From assembly GCF_016907795.1 (NCBI RefSeq), contig NZ_JAFBCR010000001.1, positions 1,364,001-1,428,000 of the forward strand: a stretch of DNA of 64,000 nt, written 5' to 3'. The position numbers and the translations under genes were made by a program. Below, piece by piece: positions 28,024 to 36,442 of this stretch; positions within the stretch are counted from its first letter, which is position 1; the number at the start of each line of letters is the position of its first letter. The notes under the pieces are model-generated. The model made no database searches and was not told where the DNA came from. It saw only the letters and a program-made list of their open reading frames with translations. The DNA is from Kocuria palustris (GTDB taxonomy: Bacteria > Actinomycetota > Actinomycetes > Actinomycetales > Micrococcaceae).

Positions 28024-29217
28024 ATGCACCGCTCCGAGAACCGCATCCTCACCACCCACGCCGGCTCCCTGCCGCGCACCGATCAGCTGATCGAGGCCAA
28101 CCGCGCCCGCACCGGCGGACAGGACTACGACCAGCTGCTCACCGAGTCCGTCGTCGACGTCGTCCAGCGCCAGAAGAACCTGGGGATCGACGTCGTCAAC
28201 GACGGCGAGTACGGCCACGCCATGTCCGAGGACACCGACTACGGCGCCTGGTGGCACTACATCTTCGACCGCCTCGACGGGCTGGGCCCCGGCTCGGTCG
28301 ATCTCTGGAGCCAGACGGCGGTGCGCTCCGAGCCGGGTCAGGTGCGGCTCACGAGCTTCGGCGACCGTCGTGACCGACAGCGCTTCCAGGACGCCTACAC
28401 CGACCCCTCCAGCGGGATCTCGACCGGCAATATGCCGCCGTTCCCCGAGTTCGTGGGCCCGATCCGCTATGTCGGCCAGGAGGCCGTCGCCCGGGACATC
28501 GCCAACCTCAAGCGCGCGCTGGAGATCACGGGCGCGTCCGAGGGCTACCTGGCTTCACTCTCGCCGGGGTCGTGCGCGCGCCTGGAGGACAAGCACTACG
28601 GCGACGAGGACGAGGTCCTGCAGGCATGCGCCGAGGCCATGCGCGAGGAGTACCGGGCGATCACCGACGCCGGGCTGATCGTGCAGATCGACGACCCCTC
28701 GATCGCGGAGAACTGGGATCAGATCAACCCCGAGCCGTCGGTCGAGGACTACCTGGCGTTCACGGCCAAGCGCGTGGAGGCGATCAACTACGCGCTCGAG
28801 GGCATCCCCGCCGAGCAGGTCCGGTTCCACCTGTGCTGGGGCTCCTGGCACGGCCCGCACACCACGGATCTGGAGTTCAAGCACCTGGTGCGCACCATGC
28901 TGCAGATCAACGCCGGCGCGTTCTCCTTCGAGGCCGCCAACGCCCGCCACGAGCACGAGTGGCGCGTGTGGGAGGACGTCTCCCTGCCCGAGGACAAGCT
29001 GATCATCCCGGGCATCGTCTCGCATGCGACCAACGTGGTCGAGCACCCGGAGCTGGTGGCCGAGCGCATCGAGCGCTTCGCCTCGGTCGTGGGTCGCGAG
29101 CGCGTGATCGCCTCGACCGACTGCGGTCTGGGCGGGCGCATCCACCCGCAGATCGCCGCCGCCAAGCTGGAGGCACTGGCCCAGGGCGCCGAGATCGCCT
29201 CGTCCCGCCTCTTCTGA
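28024..29217 (+). CDS. Short MetE-like methionine synthase, copy 2
   Basis: A tandem paralogue of the previous gene, 397 residues, with the same blocks: ILTTHAGSLPRTDQL, IDVVNDGEYGHAMSEDTDYGAWW, RFHLCWGSWHGPHTTDLEF and VIASTDCGLGGRIHPQIA. The two copies differ most around residues 90-130. The ribosome site before ATG 28024 is weak. Both copies presumably share the SAM-responsive leader upstream of copy 1. The pair could have different methyl donors or be a dosage duplication. Confidence 0.85.
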   Translation: MHRSENRILTTHAGSLPRTDQLIEANRARTGGQDYDQLLTESVVDVVQRQKNLGIDVVNDGEYGHAMSEDTDYGAWWHYIFDRLDGLGPGSVDLWSQTAVRSEPGQVRLTSFGDRRDRQRFQDAYTDPSSGISTGNMPPFPEFVGPIRYVGQEAVARDIANLKRALEITGASEGYLASLSPGSCARLEDKHYGDEDEVLQACAEAMREEYRAITDAGLIVQIDDPSIAENWDQINPEPSVEDYLAFTAKRVEAINYALEGIPAEQVRFHLCWGSWHGPHTTDLEFKHLVRTMLQINAGAFSFEAANARHEHEWRVWEDVSLPEDKLIIPGIVSHATNVVEHPELVAERIERFASVVGRERVIASTDCGLGGRIHPQIAAAKLEALAQGAEIASSRLF

Positions 29218-29230
29218 GCCTCCCCGCACA

Positions 29231-29293
29231 CGCCGAGTGGGTACTCAGTTGCGCTGAGAGGCAGAACAGTGCAACTGGGGATCCACTCGGCGG
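29231..29293. repeat. Intergenic palindrome, member 2 of the family
   Basis: CGCCGAGTGG at 29231 and its partner GATCCACTCGGCGG ending at 29293 enclose imperfect inner arms (CAGTTGCGCTG / CAGTGCAACTG). The outer sequence matches the perfect palindrome at 26529-26588. It lies between the convergent second MetE-like gene and the thioesterase and could terminate both. Confidence 0.75.
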
Positions 29294-29305
29294 AAGGAGA
29301 GGGGG

Positions 29306-29878
29306 TCAGAGCTCCTTGAGGAAGCAGGTGATGCGCACGGTCGAGATGCGGCGATTGTCCGCCTCGGCGCGCACCACCACCTCGTAGGTCGCGATCGAGC
29401 GCCCGAGCTGCAGCGCCTCCGCCGTGGCGATGACCCAGCCGCTGCGGGCGGAGGCATGGTGGGTGGTGCTGACCTCGAGCCCCACGGCCACGCGCCCGAG
29501 CCCCGCACCGTGGATGAAGGCCCCCATGGAGCCCAGCGACTCGGCCAGCGAGATCGTGGCCCCGCCGTGCAGCAGGCCCACGGGCTGGCGGTTGCCCTCG
29601 ACCGGCATGCGCGCGACCACCCGCTGGGCCGAGGCCTCCAGGTACTCGATGCCGAGCTTCTCGCTGAGCTCGCCGCCGTGCGCGTTGAGCGCGGCCGCCT
29701 TGTCCGAGGCCTGCGCCAGATCTGCCAGGGCCTGCGGGATGCCGGACTCCGAGAGCTTCTGCGCCCCCTCCGCGATCCGCTGCGGGGACGGGGTCACGCG
29801 GCGCGCATCGGGCGGGGTGGGATCCTCGTGGGCTGCCGGGGACCGATCCTCGGCGGGCTGCTGATGGGGAGCGGTCAT
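29306..29878 (-). CDS. PaaI-type hotdog-fold thioesterase
   Basis: Acyl-CoA thioesterase family. The hotdog core is in the last ~125 of 190 residues, with the characteristic PVGLLHGGATISLAESLGSMG helix and VAVGLEVSTTHHASARSG. The first ~65 residues are a Pro/Glu/Ala-rich extension, probably disordered. ATG at 29878 follows AGGAG. The substrate is unknown; the family includes hydroxyphenylacetyl-CoA and menaquinone-pathway thioesterases. It is divergent from the reductase gene, with ~186 bp between them. Confidence 0.82.
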   Translation of the reverse strand: MTAPHQQPAEDRSPAAHEDPTPPDARRVTPSPQRIAEGAQKLSESGIPQALADLAQASDKAAALNAHGGELSEKLGIEYLEASAQRVVARMPVEGNRQPVGLLHGGATISLAESLGSMGAFIHGAGLGRVAVGLEVSTTHHASARSGWVIATAEALQLGRSIATYEVVVRAEADNRRISTVRITCFLKEL

Positions 29879-30064
29879 GACATCTCCTGGGGCTGTGCGA
29901 TCGGCGCAGCGGCGCCGCGTGTGATCCGCTCCACACGGTAGCCGAGTTCGCCCCGTGGGCCGACTCACGGCATCGCCCCTGGACCGCGCAGACGCACAAA
30001 GCGGATGATGCGTCACGCACTTGCGGTCGACCCCCGGCCGCGCGGAGACCTCAAGGAGACAGCT

Positions 30065-30601
30065 GTGAAGATCGGCATCATCGTGGGAAGCGTTCGTGAC
30101 GGGCAGGCCGGCGCCTCCGTGGGCGAGTGGGTCCTGCGCCACGCCCAGGCCAAGGGCGGTGCCGAGTTCGAGCTCGTGAGCCTCAAGGACTTCGACCTCC
30201 CGGTCTTCTCCTCGGCCACCCTGCCCGCCATGGCGGACAAGTCCTACGACTCCGAGCAGGTCCAGGCCTGGTCCCGCGTGATCGACGACCTCGACGGCTA
30301 CATCTTCGTCACCCCGGAGTACAACCACGGCGTCCCCGGCGGCTTCAAGAACGCGGTCGACTCGCTGGGCTCCGAGTGGAACGGCAAGGTCCTCGGCCTG
30401 GTCGGCTACGGCGCCGTGGGCGGCGTGCGCGCGGTCGAGCAGTAGCGCCTGATCATGGCCAACTTCTCCCAGACCGTCGTGCGCGCCGCCGTGGATCTGA
30501 GCATCTTCACCGACTTCGCCGACGGCGCCGTGATCGACTCCGACCCCAAGGTCACGGCCCTGAACGGCGTGCTCGACGAGGTCATCGCCGCCGGCGCCTG
30601 A
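30065..30601 (+). pseudogene. NADPH-dependent FMN reductase, interrupted by an in-frame amber codon
   Basis: Flavodoxin-like oxidoreductase family: IGIIVGSVRDGQAGASVGEWV binds FMN phosphate, and FVTPEYNHGVPGGFKNAVD is the flavin loop. A TAG codon at 30443-30445 (codon 127) stops the frame after GGVRAVEQ. The same frame continues without further stops as RLIMANFSQTVVRAAVDLSIF to TGA at 30599-30601, which is the expected C-terminal helix and strand. Full length would be 178 residues, usual for the family. GTG at 30065 follows AAGGAG. A base error, a true null allele or amber readthrough would all give this picture. Confidence 0.82.
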
Positions 30602-30609
30602 TCGCACCC

Positions 30610-30643
30610 CGGCGGCCCCGAGCACCTGCGCTCGGGGCCGCCG
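30610..30643 (+). terminator. Hairpin after the reductase gene
   Basis: CGGCGGCCCCGAGC (30610-30623) and GCTCGGGGCCGCCG (30630-30643) are perfect 14-bp arms with a 6-base loop, followed by TCGTCGT. It lies directly after the full-length stop, not the amber, so the unit was built around the long gene. Confidence 0.72.
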
Positions 30644-30694
30644 TCGTCGTCACGCGCTCGGCGAAGCGGGCCCACCGGCACCCTCCCGGGCCAC

Positions 30695-30700
30695 TAGCCT
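30695..30700 (+). promoter_or_regulatory. Leaderless-type -10 element for the M13 peptidase
   Basis: TAGCCT lies 6 bases before the ATG at 30707, with no ribosome site between. Confidence 0.55.
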
Positions 30701-30706
30701 GGCGGT

Positions 30707-32785
30707 ATGACCGACAGCACCGCCGCACCCGGACCCGCTCCCGCCGAAACGCCGGAGGAGGCCATGACCTCCCTGGACGCCACGACCTTCGATCGCACGG
30801 TCCGCCCGCAGGACGACCTCTTCCGCTACGTGAACGGCCCGTGGCTGCGCGAGGCGCAGATCCCGGAGGACAAGGCGCTGATCGGCGCTTTCGTCGTGCT
30901 GCGCGACCGCGCGGAGGAGGCGGTGCGCGAGATCGTGACCGAGGAGCCGGGCGAGGACCCGGATCCGATCCGTGCGAAGATCGCGGACCTCTACGCCTCC
31001 TACATGGACGAGCAGCGCCTCGAGCAGCTGGGCGCGCACCCTCTGGCCGAGGACCTCGCGGAGGTCGACGCCGTCCAGGACGTGCAGGGCCTGTCCAGCC
31101 TGTTCGGCCGCCTGCTGGCCCGCGGCGTGTCCTCGGTGCTGGGCGTGGACACCGACGCCGATCCGGGCGATCCCGGACGCAGCCTGGTCTTCATCGGCCA
31201 GTCGGGGATCGGGCTTCCCGACGAGGAGTACTACCGGGAGGCCCAGCACACCGAGATCCGCCAGAAGTACCGCGAGCACATCGCCCGGATGCTCGAACTC
31301 GCCGGGATCGAGCGCGCCCACGATGAGGCCGAGCGGATCTTCGGGCTCGAGACCGAGATCGCCCAGCGGCACTGGGACAAGGTCGAGGTCCGCGACCTCA
31401 CCAAGATGTACAACCCCAAGTCGCTGGAGGAGCTGCAGCAGCTCAGCCGCAACCTCGATTGGAGCGCCCTGCTGCTCGAGGGCCTCGGGCTGCCGGCCTC
31501 GGCTGTGGAGACCGTGGTGGATCAGCAGCCGTCGTTCTTCGCCGAGCTCGATCCCCTGTTCGACGCCTCCCGCCTGGAGGACTGGAAGGCCTGGGCCCGC
31601 TGGCAGATCGTGAACTCGCGGGCGGCCTACCTCTCGGCGGCGTTCGTGGAGGCGGACTTCGCCTTCTACGGCACGGTCCTCTCCGGCACCCCGGAGCTCA
31701 AGGAGCGCTGGAAGCGCGGAGTCGGGCTGGTCAACGGCGTGCTGGGCGAGGCCGTGGGCCGCGTCTACGTCGAGCGCCACTTCTCCCCCACGGCCAAATC
31801 GCGGATGGACGAGCTCGTCCAGAACCTGCTGGCCGCCTACCGGCGCTCGATCGAGACGCTGGACTGGATGACCGATTCCACCCGCGCTGAGGCGCTGCGC
31901 AAGCTGGCGTCGTTCACCCCCAAGATCGGCTACCCGGAGAAGTGGCGGGACTACTCGCAGCTGGAGATCCGCGCCGATGATCTGGTGGGCAACATCGTGC
32001 GCACCTCGGAGTTCGAGCGCGCCGAGCTGATCCGCAAGGCCGGGAAGCCGGTGGAGAAGCACGAGTGGCTGATGACCCCGCAGACGGTCAACGCCTACTA
32101 CCACCCGCTGCGCAACGAGATCGTCTTCCCGGCGGCCATCCTGCAGCCCCCGTTCTTCGACGAGGACGCCGAGGACGCCATGAACTACGGCGGCATCGGC
32201 TCCGTGATCGGCCACGAGATCGGGCACGGCTTCGACGACAAGGGCTCCACCGCCGACGGCGACGGCCGACTGCGCAACTGGTGGTCCGACGAGGACCGCG
32301 CGGCCTTCGAGGAGCGCACCGAGCGCCTGGTCAGCCAGTACGACGGCCTGGTGCCGGACCAGCTCGCCGATCGCCCGGAGCCGCCGACGGTCAACGGGCG
32401 CATGACCCTGGGCGAGAACATCGGCGACCTCGGAGGGCTGTCGATCGCCTACAAGGCGTGGGAGCTCTCCCGCGGCGTGGTCGAGACCGCTGACGACCCG
32501 GACGAGGCCCGCGAGCGCGCCGGTGCGGATCCCGCGGCCTTCGAGGAGCAGGACGACGACGGCTTCACCCCGGCGCAGAAGCTGTTCCTGTCCTGGTCCT
32601 TCATCTGGCAGCAGAAGGCACGCGACGAGACCACGGCCCAGCGCCTGGCGGTCGACGTCCACTCCCCCAACGAGTTCCGCGCCAATCAGACGGCGCGCAA
32701 CGTCGATGCCTTCCACGAGGCCTTCGGCACCACGGAGTCCGATCTGATGTGGCTGGACCCCCAGGAGCGCGTGCGCATCTGGTGA
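30707..32785 (+). CDS. M13-family zinc metallopeptidase (PepO/neprilysin-like)
   Basis: Zinc endopeptidase, 692 residues, the usual length. The N-terminal M13 domain begins near DDLFRYVNGPWL. The zinc site HEIGHGFD (HExxH) is at residues ~504-511, with GENIGDLGG (ExxxD) about 60 further on; NAYYHPLRNEIVFPAAILQPPFF is the family substrate-binding segment. There is no signal peptide or anchor helix, so it is probably cytoplasmic like lactococcal PepO. A later in-frame ATG at 30764 would remove a short Pro/Ala-rich lead. Confidence 0.93.
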   Translation: MTDSTAAPGPAPAETPEEAMTSLDATTFDRTVRPQDDLFRYVNGPWLREAQIPEDKALIGAFVVLRDRAEEAVREIVTEEPGEDPDPIRAKIADLYASYMDEQRLEQLGAHPLAEDLAEVDAVQDVQGLSSLFGRLLARGVSSVLGVDTDADPGDPGRSLVFIGQSGIGLPDEEYYREAQHTEIRQKYREHIARMLELAGIERAHDEAERIFGLETEIAQRHWDKVEVRDLTKMYNPKSLEELQQLSRNLDWSALLLEGLGLPASAVETVVDQQPSFFAELDPLFDASRLEDWKAWARWQIVNSRAAYLSAAFVEADFAFYGTVLSGTPELKERWKRGVGLVNGVLGEAVGRVYVERHFSPTAKSRMDELVQNLLAAYRRSIETLDWMTDSTRAEALRKLASFTPKIGYPEKWRDYSQLEIRADDLVGNIVRTSEFERAELIRKAGKPVEKHEWLMTPQTVNAYYHPLRNEIVFPAAILQPPFFDEDAEDAMNYGGIGSVIGHEIGHGFDDKGSTADGDGRLRNWWSDEDRAAFEERTERLVSQYDGLVPDQLADRPEPPTVNGRMTLGENIGDLGGLSIAYKAWELSRGVVETADDPDEARERAGADPAAFEEQDDDGFTPAQKLFLSWSFIWQQKARDETTAQRLAVDVHSPNEFRANQTARNVDAFHEAFGTTESDLMWLDPQERVRIW

Positions 32786-32873
32786 TCAGTGCGGCTCCTG
32801 TCGGATGACTGCGGCCGGTCGCTCCCTGCGCAGGGGGCGGCCGGCCGTCGTCGTACTCGTGCGGTGCTGGGAC

Positions 32874-33695
32874 TCAGTCCTGCTGCTGCCCCAGAGGCTG
32901 CTCGGCCAGGGAGCCGGGGCGGAAGCGCCGGTTCGCCAGCGACGGCACGGTGGAGCGCACCTCGTCCACGCGTCGGGTGTCGATCTGGGTGATCAGCAGC
33001 CGCTCGCCCTCCTCGACCCGGGCGGTGAGCCCGCCCAGCGGATCGCGGACCTGGGAGTGCCCGACCGTGTGGTCGTTGAAGGTGTCCGCCGCCGCGATCC
33101 ACAGGGTGTTCTCGATCGCGCGCGCGGCCAGCAGCGTCTCCCAGTGGCGGACCTTGTCCGGGCCGGAGAACCAGGCCGCGGGCACCAGGACGAGCTGGGC
33201 GCCGTCGTCGGCCAGGGCGCGGTAGAGCTCGGGGAAGCGGATGTCGTAGCAGGTGCTCAGCCCGATCCGCACACCGGCGACCTCGATGCTCGCCGTCCCC
33301 GCATCCCCGGGGCGGATGCGCTCGGACTCCTGGTAGGAGAAGGCGTCGTAGAGGTGCAGCTTGCGATAGGTGGCCAGCAGCGACCCGTCCGCACCCACGG
33401 CCACCAGGGTGTTGTACGGGCGGTGATCGTCCGAGGGCTCGTAGGCTCCGGCGACGATCGCGATCCGCTCCTGATGCGCCAGCTCCTGCAGCGAGGTCAC
33501 GAACGTGTCCCACTCGCGCGCCACGATCTCGGCGAAGCGGTCCTTGACCCCGGACTCCACCCCGAGCATCGCCTCCTCTGGGAAGACCACCAGGTCCGCA
33601 CCGCGAGCGGCGGCATCGGTGACGTGGCGGCGGATGGTCGCCAGATTGGCCGCGACGTCCGGGGCCGGGTCGATCTGGGCGAGCGCGAGTCGCAC
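32874..33695 (-). CDS. Carbon-nitrogen hydrolase, nitrilase superfamily
   Basis: Amidase of the nitrilase fold, 273 residues. The Glu-Lys-Cys catalytic triad is visible in VVFPEEAML, YRKLHLYDAF and LSTCYDIRFPELYRAL. These blocks resemble the NIT2 (omega-amidase) and deaminated-glutathione amidase branch, but the substrate is not certain. The start is GTG at 33695, 6 bases after AAGGAGG. It is divergent from the DUF202 pair. Confidence 0.87.
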   Translation of the reverse strand: MRLALAQIDPAPDVAANLATIRRHVTDAAARGADLVVFPEEAMLGVESGVKDRFAEIVAREWDTFVTSLQELAHQERIAIVAGAYEPSDDHRPYNTLVAVGADGSLLATYRKLHLYDAFSYQESERIRPGDAGTASIEVAGVRIGLSTCYDIRFPELYRALADDGAQLVLVPAAWFSGPDKVRHWETLLAARAIENTLWIAAADTFNDHTVGHSQVRDPLGGLTARVEEGERLLITQIDTRRVDEVRSTVPSLANRRFRPGSLAEQPLGQQQD

Positions 33696-33820
33696 GGGGG
33701 GATCCTCCTTGGTCTCGCCACCGCGGGCGGTGGCTGTGTCGGGCGTCCAGCGGAAAGCCTATGGCCCCCGGCGGACAGCCCGGAAGGCCCGGAAAGCCCG
33801 TGACACCGTGTGGCGCCCGG

Positions 33821-33826
33821 TAGCGT
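33821..33826 (+). promoter_or_regulatory. Leaderless-type -10 element for the DUF202 gene
   Basis: TAGCGT lies 7 bases before the ATG at 33834. Confidence 0.5.
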
Positions 33827-33833
33827 GGCGGTC

Positions 33834-34229
33834 ATGAACCGCACCCCGCGCCCGTCCGGCGAGACCGGACGGTCCCCGTTCGCAGCGCGCCTGCTCGGCG
33901 GCGGCGGCGAGCCGGACCCGCGCTTCACCCTGGCCAACGAGCGCACCTTCCTGGCCTGGATCCGCACGGCCCTGGGCTTGCTGGCCGGCGGCATCGCGCT
34001 GGAGGCCTTCGCCGGGGACCTGATCCCCCAGACCGTGCGCGTGGTGCTGGCGGCCGGGCTGATCGCCCTGTCCATGGTCGTGGCGATCTCCGCGAGCGTG
34101 CGCTGGCTGCGGGTCGAGCGCGCCATGCGCCGCCGCGCCCCGCTGCCGCTGGCGATCATGGCCCCGGTGCTGTCTCTGGGTGCCGCATTGGCCGCCGGCG
34201 TGCTGCTCGGCGTCCTGATCGGGCGCTGA
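33834..34229 (+). CDS. DUF202 membrane protein (YidH-like)
   Basis: Small integral membrane protein, 131 residues with three hydrophobic helices (about 47-62, 70-90 and 105-128). The DUF202 signature DPRFTLANERTFLAWIRTALGLLAGG is present. The function of the family is unknown. The second DUF202 gene starts 6 bp downstream, so the two are almost certainly co-translated and perhaps form a complex. Confidence 0.85.
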   Translation: MNRTPRPSGETGRSPFAARLLGGGGEPDPRFTLANERTFLAWIRTALGLLAGGIALEAFAGDLIPQTVRVVLAAGLIALSMVVAISASVRWLRVERAMRRRAPLPLAIMAPVLSLGAALAAGVLLGVLIGR

Positions 34230-34235
34230 GGGCCT

Positions 34236-34652
34236 GTGCACTTCCAGACCCGCCCCAACGACGGCGGCCAGCCCCGCCGATTCGACGCCGCCGACGGGCC
34301 CATCGCGACCCGCAGCTCCCGGCGCTCCCGAGAGCGCCCGACACACGACGACCCCGGCCTGCAGCCCGAGCGGACCTCGCTGGCATGGGGCCGGACGCTG
34401 CTGGCGCTCGTGGTCGCGGCCGCGCTGCTGCTGCGCTGGCTGCCCCATCACGGCCTGGCCCCGGTGCTGCCGCTGGCCGCGGCAGCCGTGCTGGCGCTGG
34501 GGATCTGGCTGCGGCAGGGGCTGCGCTACCGGCGCGGGGCGCGCAGCGTGGCCCTGGAGTCCTCGGCTCCCGATCCGCTGGAGATCCTGGCGATCAGCGC
34601 AGCCGTCGTGGTGCTCGGCGCCCTGAGCCTGCTCACGATCCTCCTGGCCTGA
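34236..34652 (+). CDS. DUF202 membrane protein, second of a pair
   Basis: 138 residues. The N-terminal ~40 are polar and Arg-rich; then PGLQPERTSLAWGRTLLALVV, the short-form DUF202 motif, followed by three hydrophobic helices. GTG at 34236 is the only start that keeps the tight spacing to the previous gene. The function is unknown. A perfect 24-bp hairpin follows the stop. Confidence 0.8.
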   Translation: MHFQTRPNDGGQPRRFDAADGPIATRSSRRSRERPTHDDPGLQPERTSLAWGRTLLALVVAAALLLRWLPHHGLAPVLPLAAAAVLALGIWLRQGLRYRRGARSVALESSAPDPLEILAISAAVVVLGALSLLTILLA

Positions 34653-34656
34653 GCCC

Positions 34657-34708
34657 CGCACGTTGCAGGGAGGGCCTCGGTCTCCCGAGGCCCTCCCTGC
34701 AACGTGCG
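34657..34708. terminator. Bidirectional terminator hairpin between convergent genes
   Basis: Perfect 24-bp arms (34657-34680 and 34685-34708) with a TCTC loop lie between the DUF202 stop and the permease stop. Placement and symmetry fit termination of both units. Confidence 0.85.
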
Positions 34709-34716
34709 TCGGCGGC

Positions 34717-36195
34717 TCAGCCGCGCGAGAGATCCGCCTGCGCGGGATCCACGGCCGGCTCCTTGGTGCTCAGCTTGTGCCCGATCCAGAAGGCCAGGAA
34801 CAGCGGCAGGCCGACGTACGAGGACAGCAGCGACATGGGCGTCACTGTCCCGGTCACGAAGGCGTCGTAGCCCTGGCCCAGGATGACCAGCAGGCACATG
34901 ATCAGCGCGACGATCGGGCCGGCGGGGAAGAACCGTGAGCGGAACGGCAGCTCGGACAGCGGCCGCCCCTGCGCCTTGAAGGCCCGGCGGAAGCAGTAGT
35001 GCGTCCAGGCGATGCCCGCCCACACGATGAAGCCCGCCAGAGCCGAGGCGTTGAGCAGCCAGGTGTAGGCCGCGCCCTCGCCGATGAACGTGGTGAGGAA
35101 GGCCAGCAGGCCGAAGGACGAGGTCACCAGCAGCGCCCGCATGGGCACGCCGCGGCGGTTGACCTTGGCCAGCCAGGCCGGGGCCTTGCCGTCGGTGGCC
35201 ATGGACCAGAGCATGCGCGTGGAGGCATACAGCCCGGAGTTGCCGGCCGAGAGGATGGCCGTGAGGATCACGGCGTTCATGACGGAGCCGGCGAAGGCCA
35301 CGCCCGCGTTCTGCAGCACCAGGGTGAACGGCGAGATCGCGACGTCCTCGATGTCCGAGGCCAGCAGGTTCGGGTGCGTGTACGGCAGCAGGAAGCCGAT
35401 CACGATGATCGCCAGCACGTAGAACAGCAGGATGCGCACGAACACGGTGCGGATCGCCTTGGGCACGGTGCGCTCGGGGTCCTCGGCCTCACCGGCCGCC
35501 ACGCCCACGAGCTCGGTGCCCTGGAACGCGAAGCCGGCGACCATGAAGATCGCCAGGATCGACATGGGCCCGCCCACGAACGGCGCCTGCCCGTCGGTCC
35601 AGTTGCCGAAGCCGGGGGCGTCGCCGCCCATGATGCCCAGCACCATCAGCACGCCCAGCACCAGGAAGACGACGACGGCGGCCACCTTGATCGCCGAGAG
35701 CCAGAACTCGCCCTCGCCGTAGGCCCGCGTGGACAGGGCGTTGAGCCCGAAGACGATCAGCAGGAACAGCGCCGACCAGACCCAGGCGGGGACGTCGGGG
35801 AGCCAGTAGCGCATGACCAGTGCGGCCGCCACGAGCTCCGCGGCCAGGGTGATGGCCCAGTTGAACCAGTAGTTCCAGCCGATCGCGAAGCCGAAGGACG
35901 GCGAGACGTAGCGCGCCGCGTGGTCGCCGAAAGATCCGGAGGTAGGACGCCAGGCGGACATCTCGCCCAGGGACTGCATGAGCAGGAAGACCATGAGCCC
36001 GATCGCTATGTAGGCCACGAGCGCACCGCCGGGCCCGGCCGTGGCGATCGAGTTGCCGGAGGCCACGAACAGCCCGGTGCCGATCGCACCGCCCATGGCG
36101 ATCATGGTCATGTGCCGGGTCTTGAGGCTGCGGCGCAGGCCCTCGCCCTCGGACCGCGCCGAGGCGGGGTCCAGTCTGGTGCTCTGTGTGGACAC
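34717..36195 (-). CDS. Amino acid permease, APC superfamily (second)
   Basis: Twelve-helix amino acid transporter of the AAT family, 492 residues. Helix 1 carries AMGGAIGTGLFVASGNSIATAGPGG, then SLGEMSAWRPTSGSFGDHAARYV, which resembles AnsP/LysP-type permeases; helix 6 includes GFAFQGTELVGVAAGEAEDPE. The start is GTG at 36195, with only a weak ribosome site. It is not closely similar to the permease at 25016. The substrate is unknown; proline, lysine or asparagine are all possible for this subgroup. Confidence 0.87.
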   Translation of the reverse strand: MSTQSTRLDPASARSEGEGLRRSLKTRHMTMIAMGGAIGTGLFVASGNSIATAGPGGALVAYIAIGLMVFLLMQSLGEMSAWRPTSGSFGDHAARYVSPSFGFAIGWNYWFNWAITLAAELVAAALVMRYWLPDVPAWVWSALFLLIVFGLNALSTRAYGEGEFWLSAIKVAAVVVFLVLGVLMVLGIMGGDAPGFGNWTDGQAPFVGGPMSILAIFMVAGFAFQGTELVGVAAGEAEDPERTVPKAIRTVFVRILLFYVLAIIVIGFLLPYTHPNLLASDIEDVAISPFTLVLQNAGVAFAGSVMNAVILTAILSAGNSGLYASTRMLWSMATDGKAPAWLAKVNRRGVPMRALLVTSSFGLLAFLTTFIGEGAAYTWLLNASALAGFIVWAGIAWTHYCFRRAFKAQGRPLSELPFRSRFFPAGPIVALIMCLLVILGQGYDAFVTGTVTPMSLLSSYVGLPLFLAFWIGHKLSTKEPAVDPAQADLSRG

Positions 36196-36358
36196 GGTCA
36201 GTCACTTCCGACGTCGGGGATCGAACGGCGCCGCGACGGGCATCGATCAGGGGCGCCTGCATGCACGATGAGGCGCAGCACGCCCAGGGGTCTGCCAGAT
36301 GCTATCCGACACGGCGGGCGAGCCCGGTCCGCGCGCGGGACGGTCACGCAGCGGATGA

Positions 36359-36404
36359 TGACAGATCGGCACCCCATCAGGGCTGATGGGGTGCCGATCT
36401 GTCA
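36359..36404 (-). terminator. Hairpin after purA
   Basis: Perfect 22-bp arms (36359-36380 and 36383-36404) with a 2-base centre lie 38 bp past the purA stop and ahead of the permease promoter region. Confidence 0.75.
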
Positions 36405-36442
36405 CCATCCCGAGCGCCTGTCATCGCACAGGCGAGGCGACG

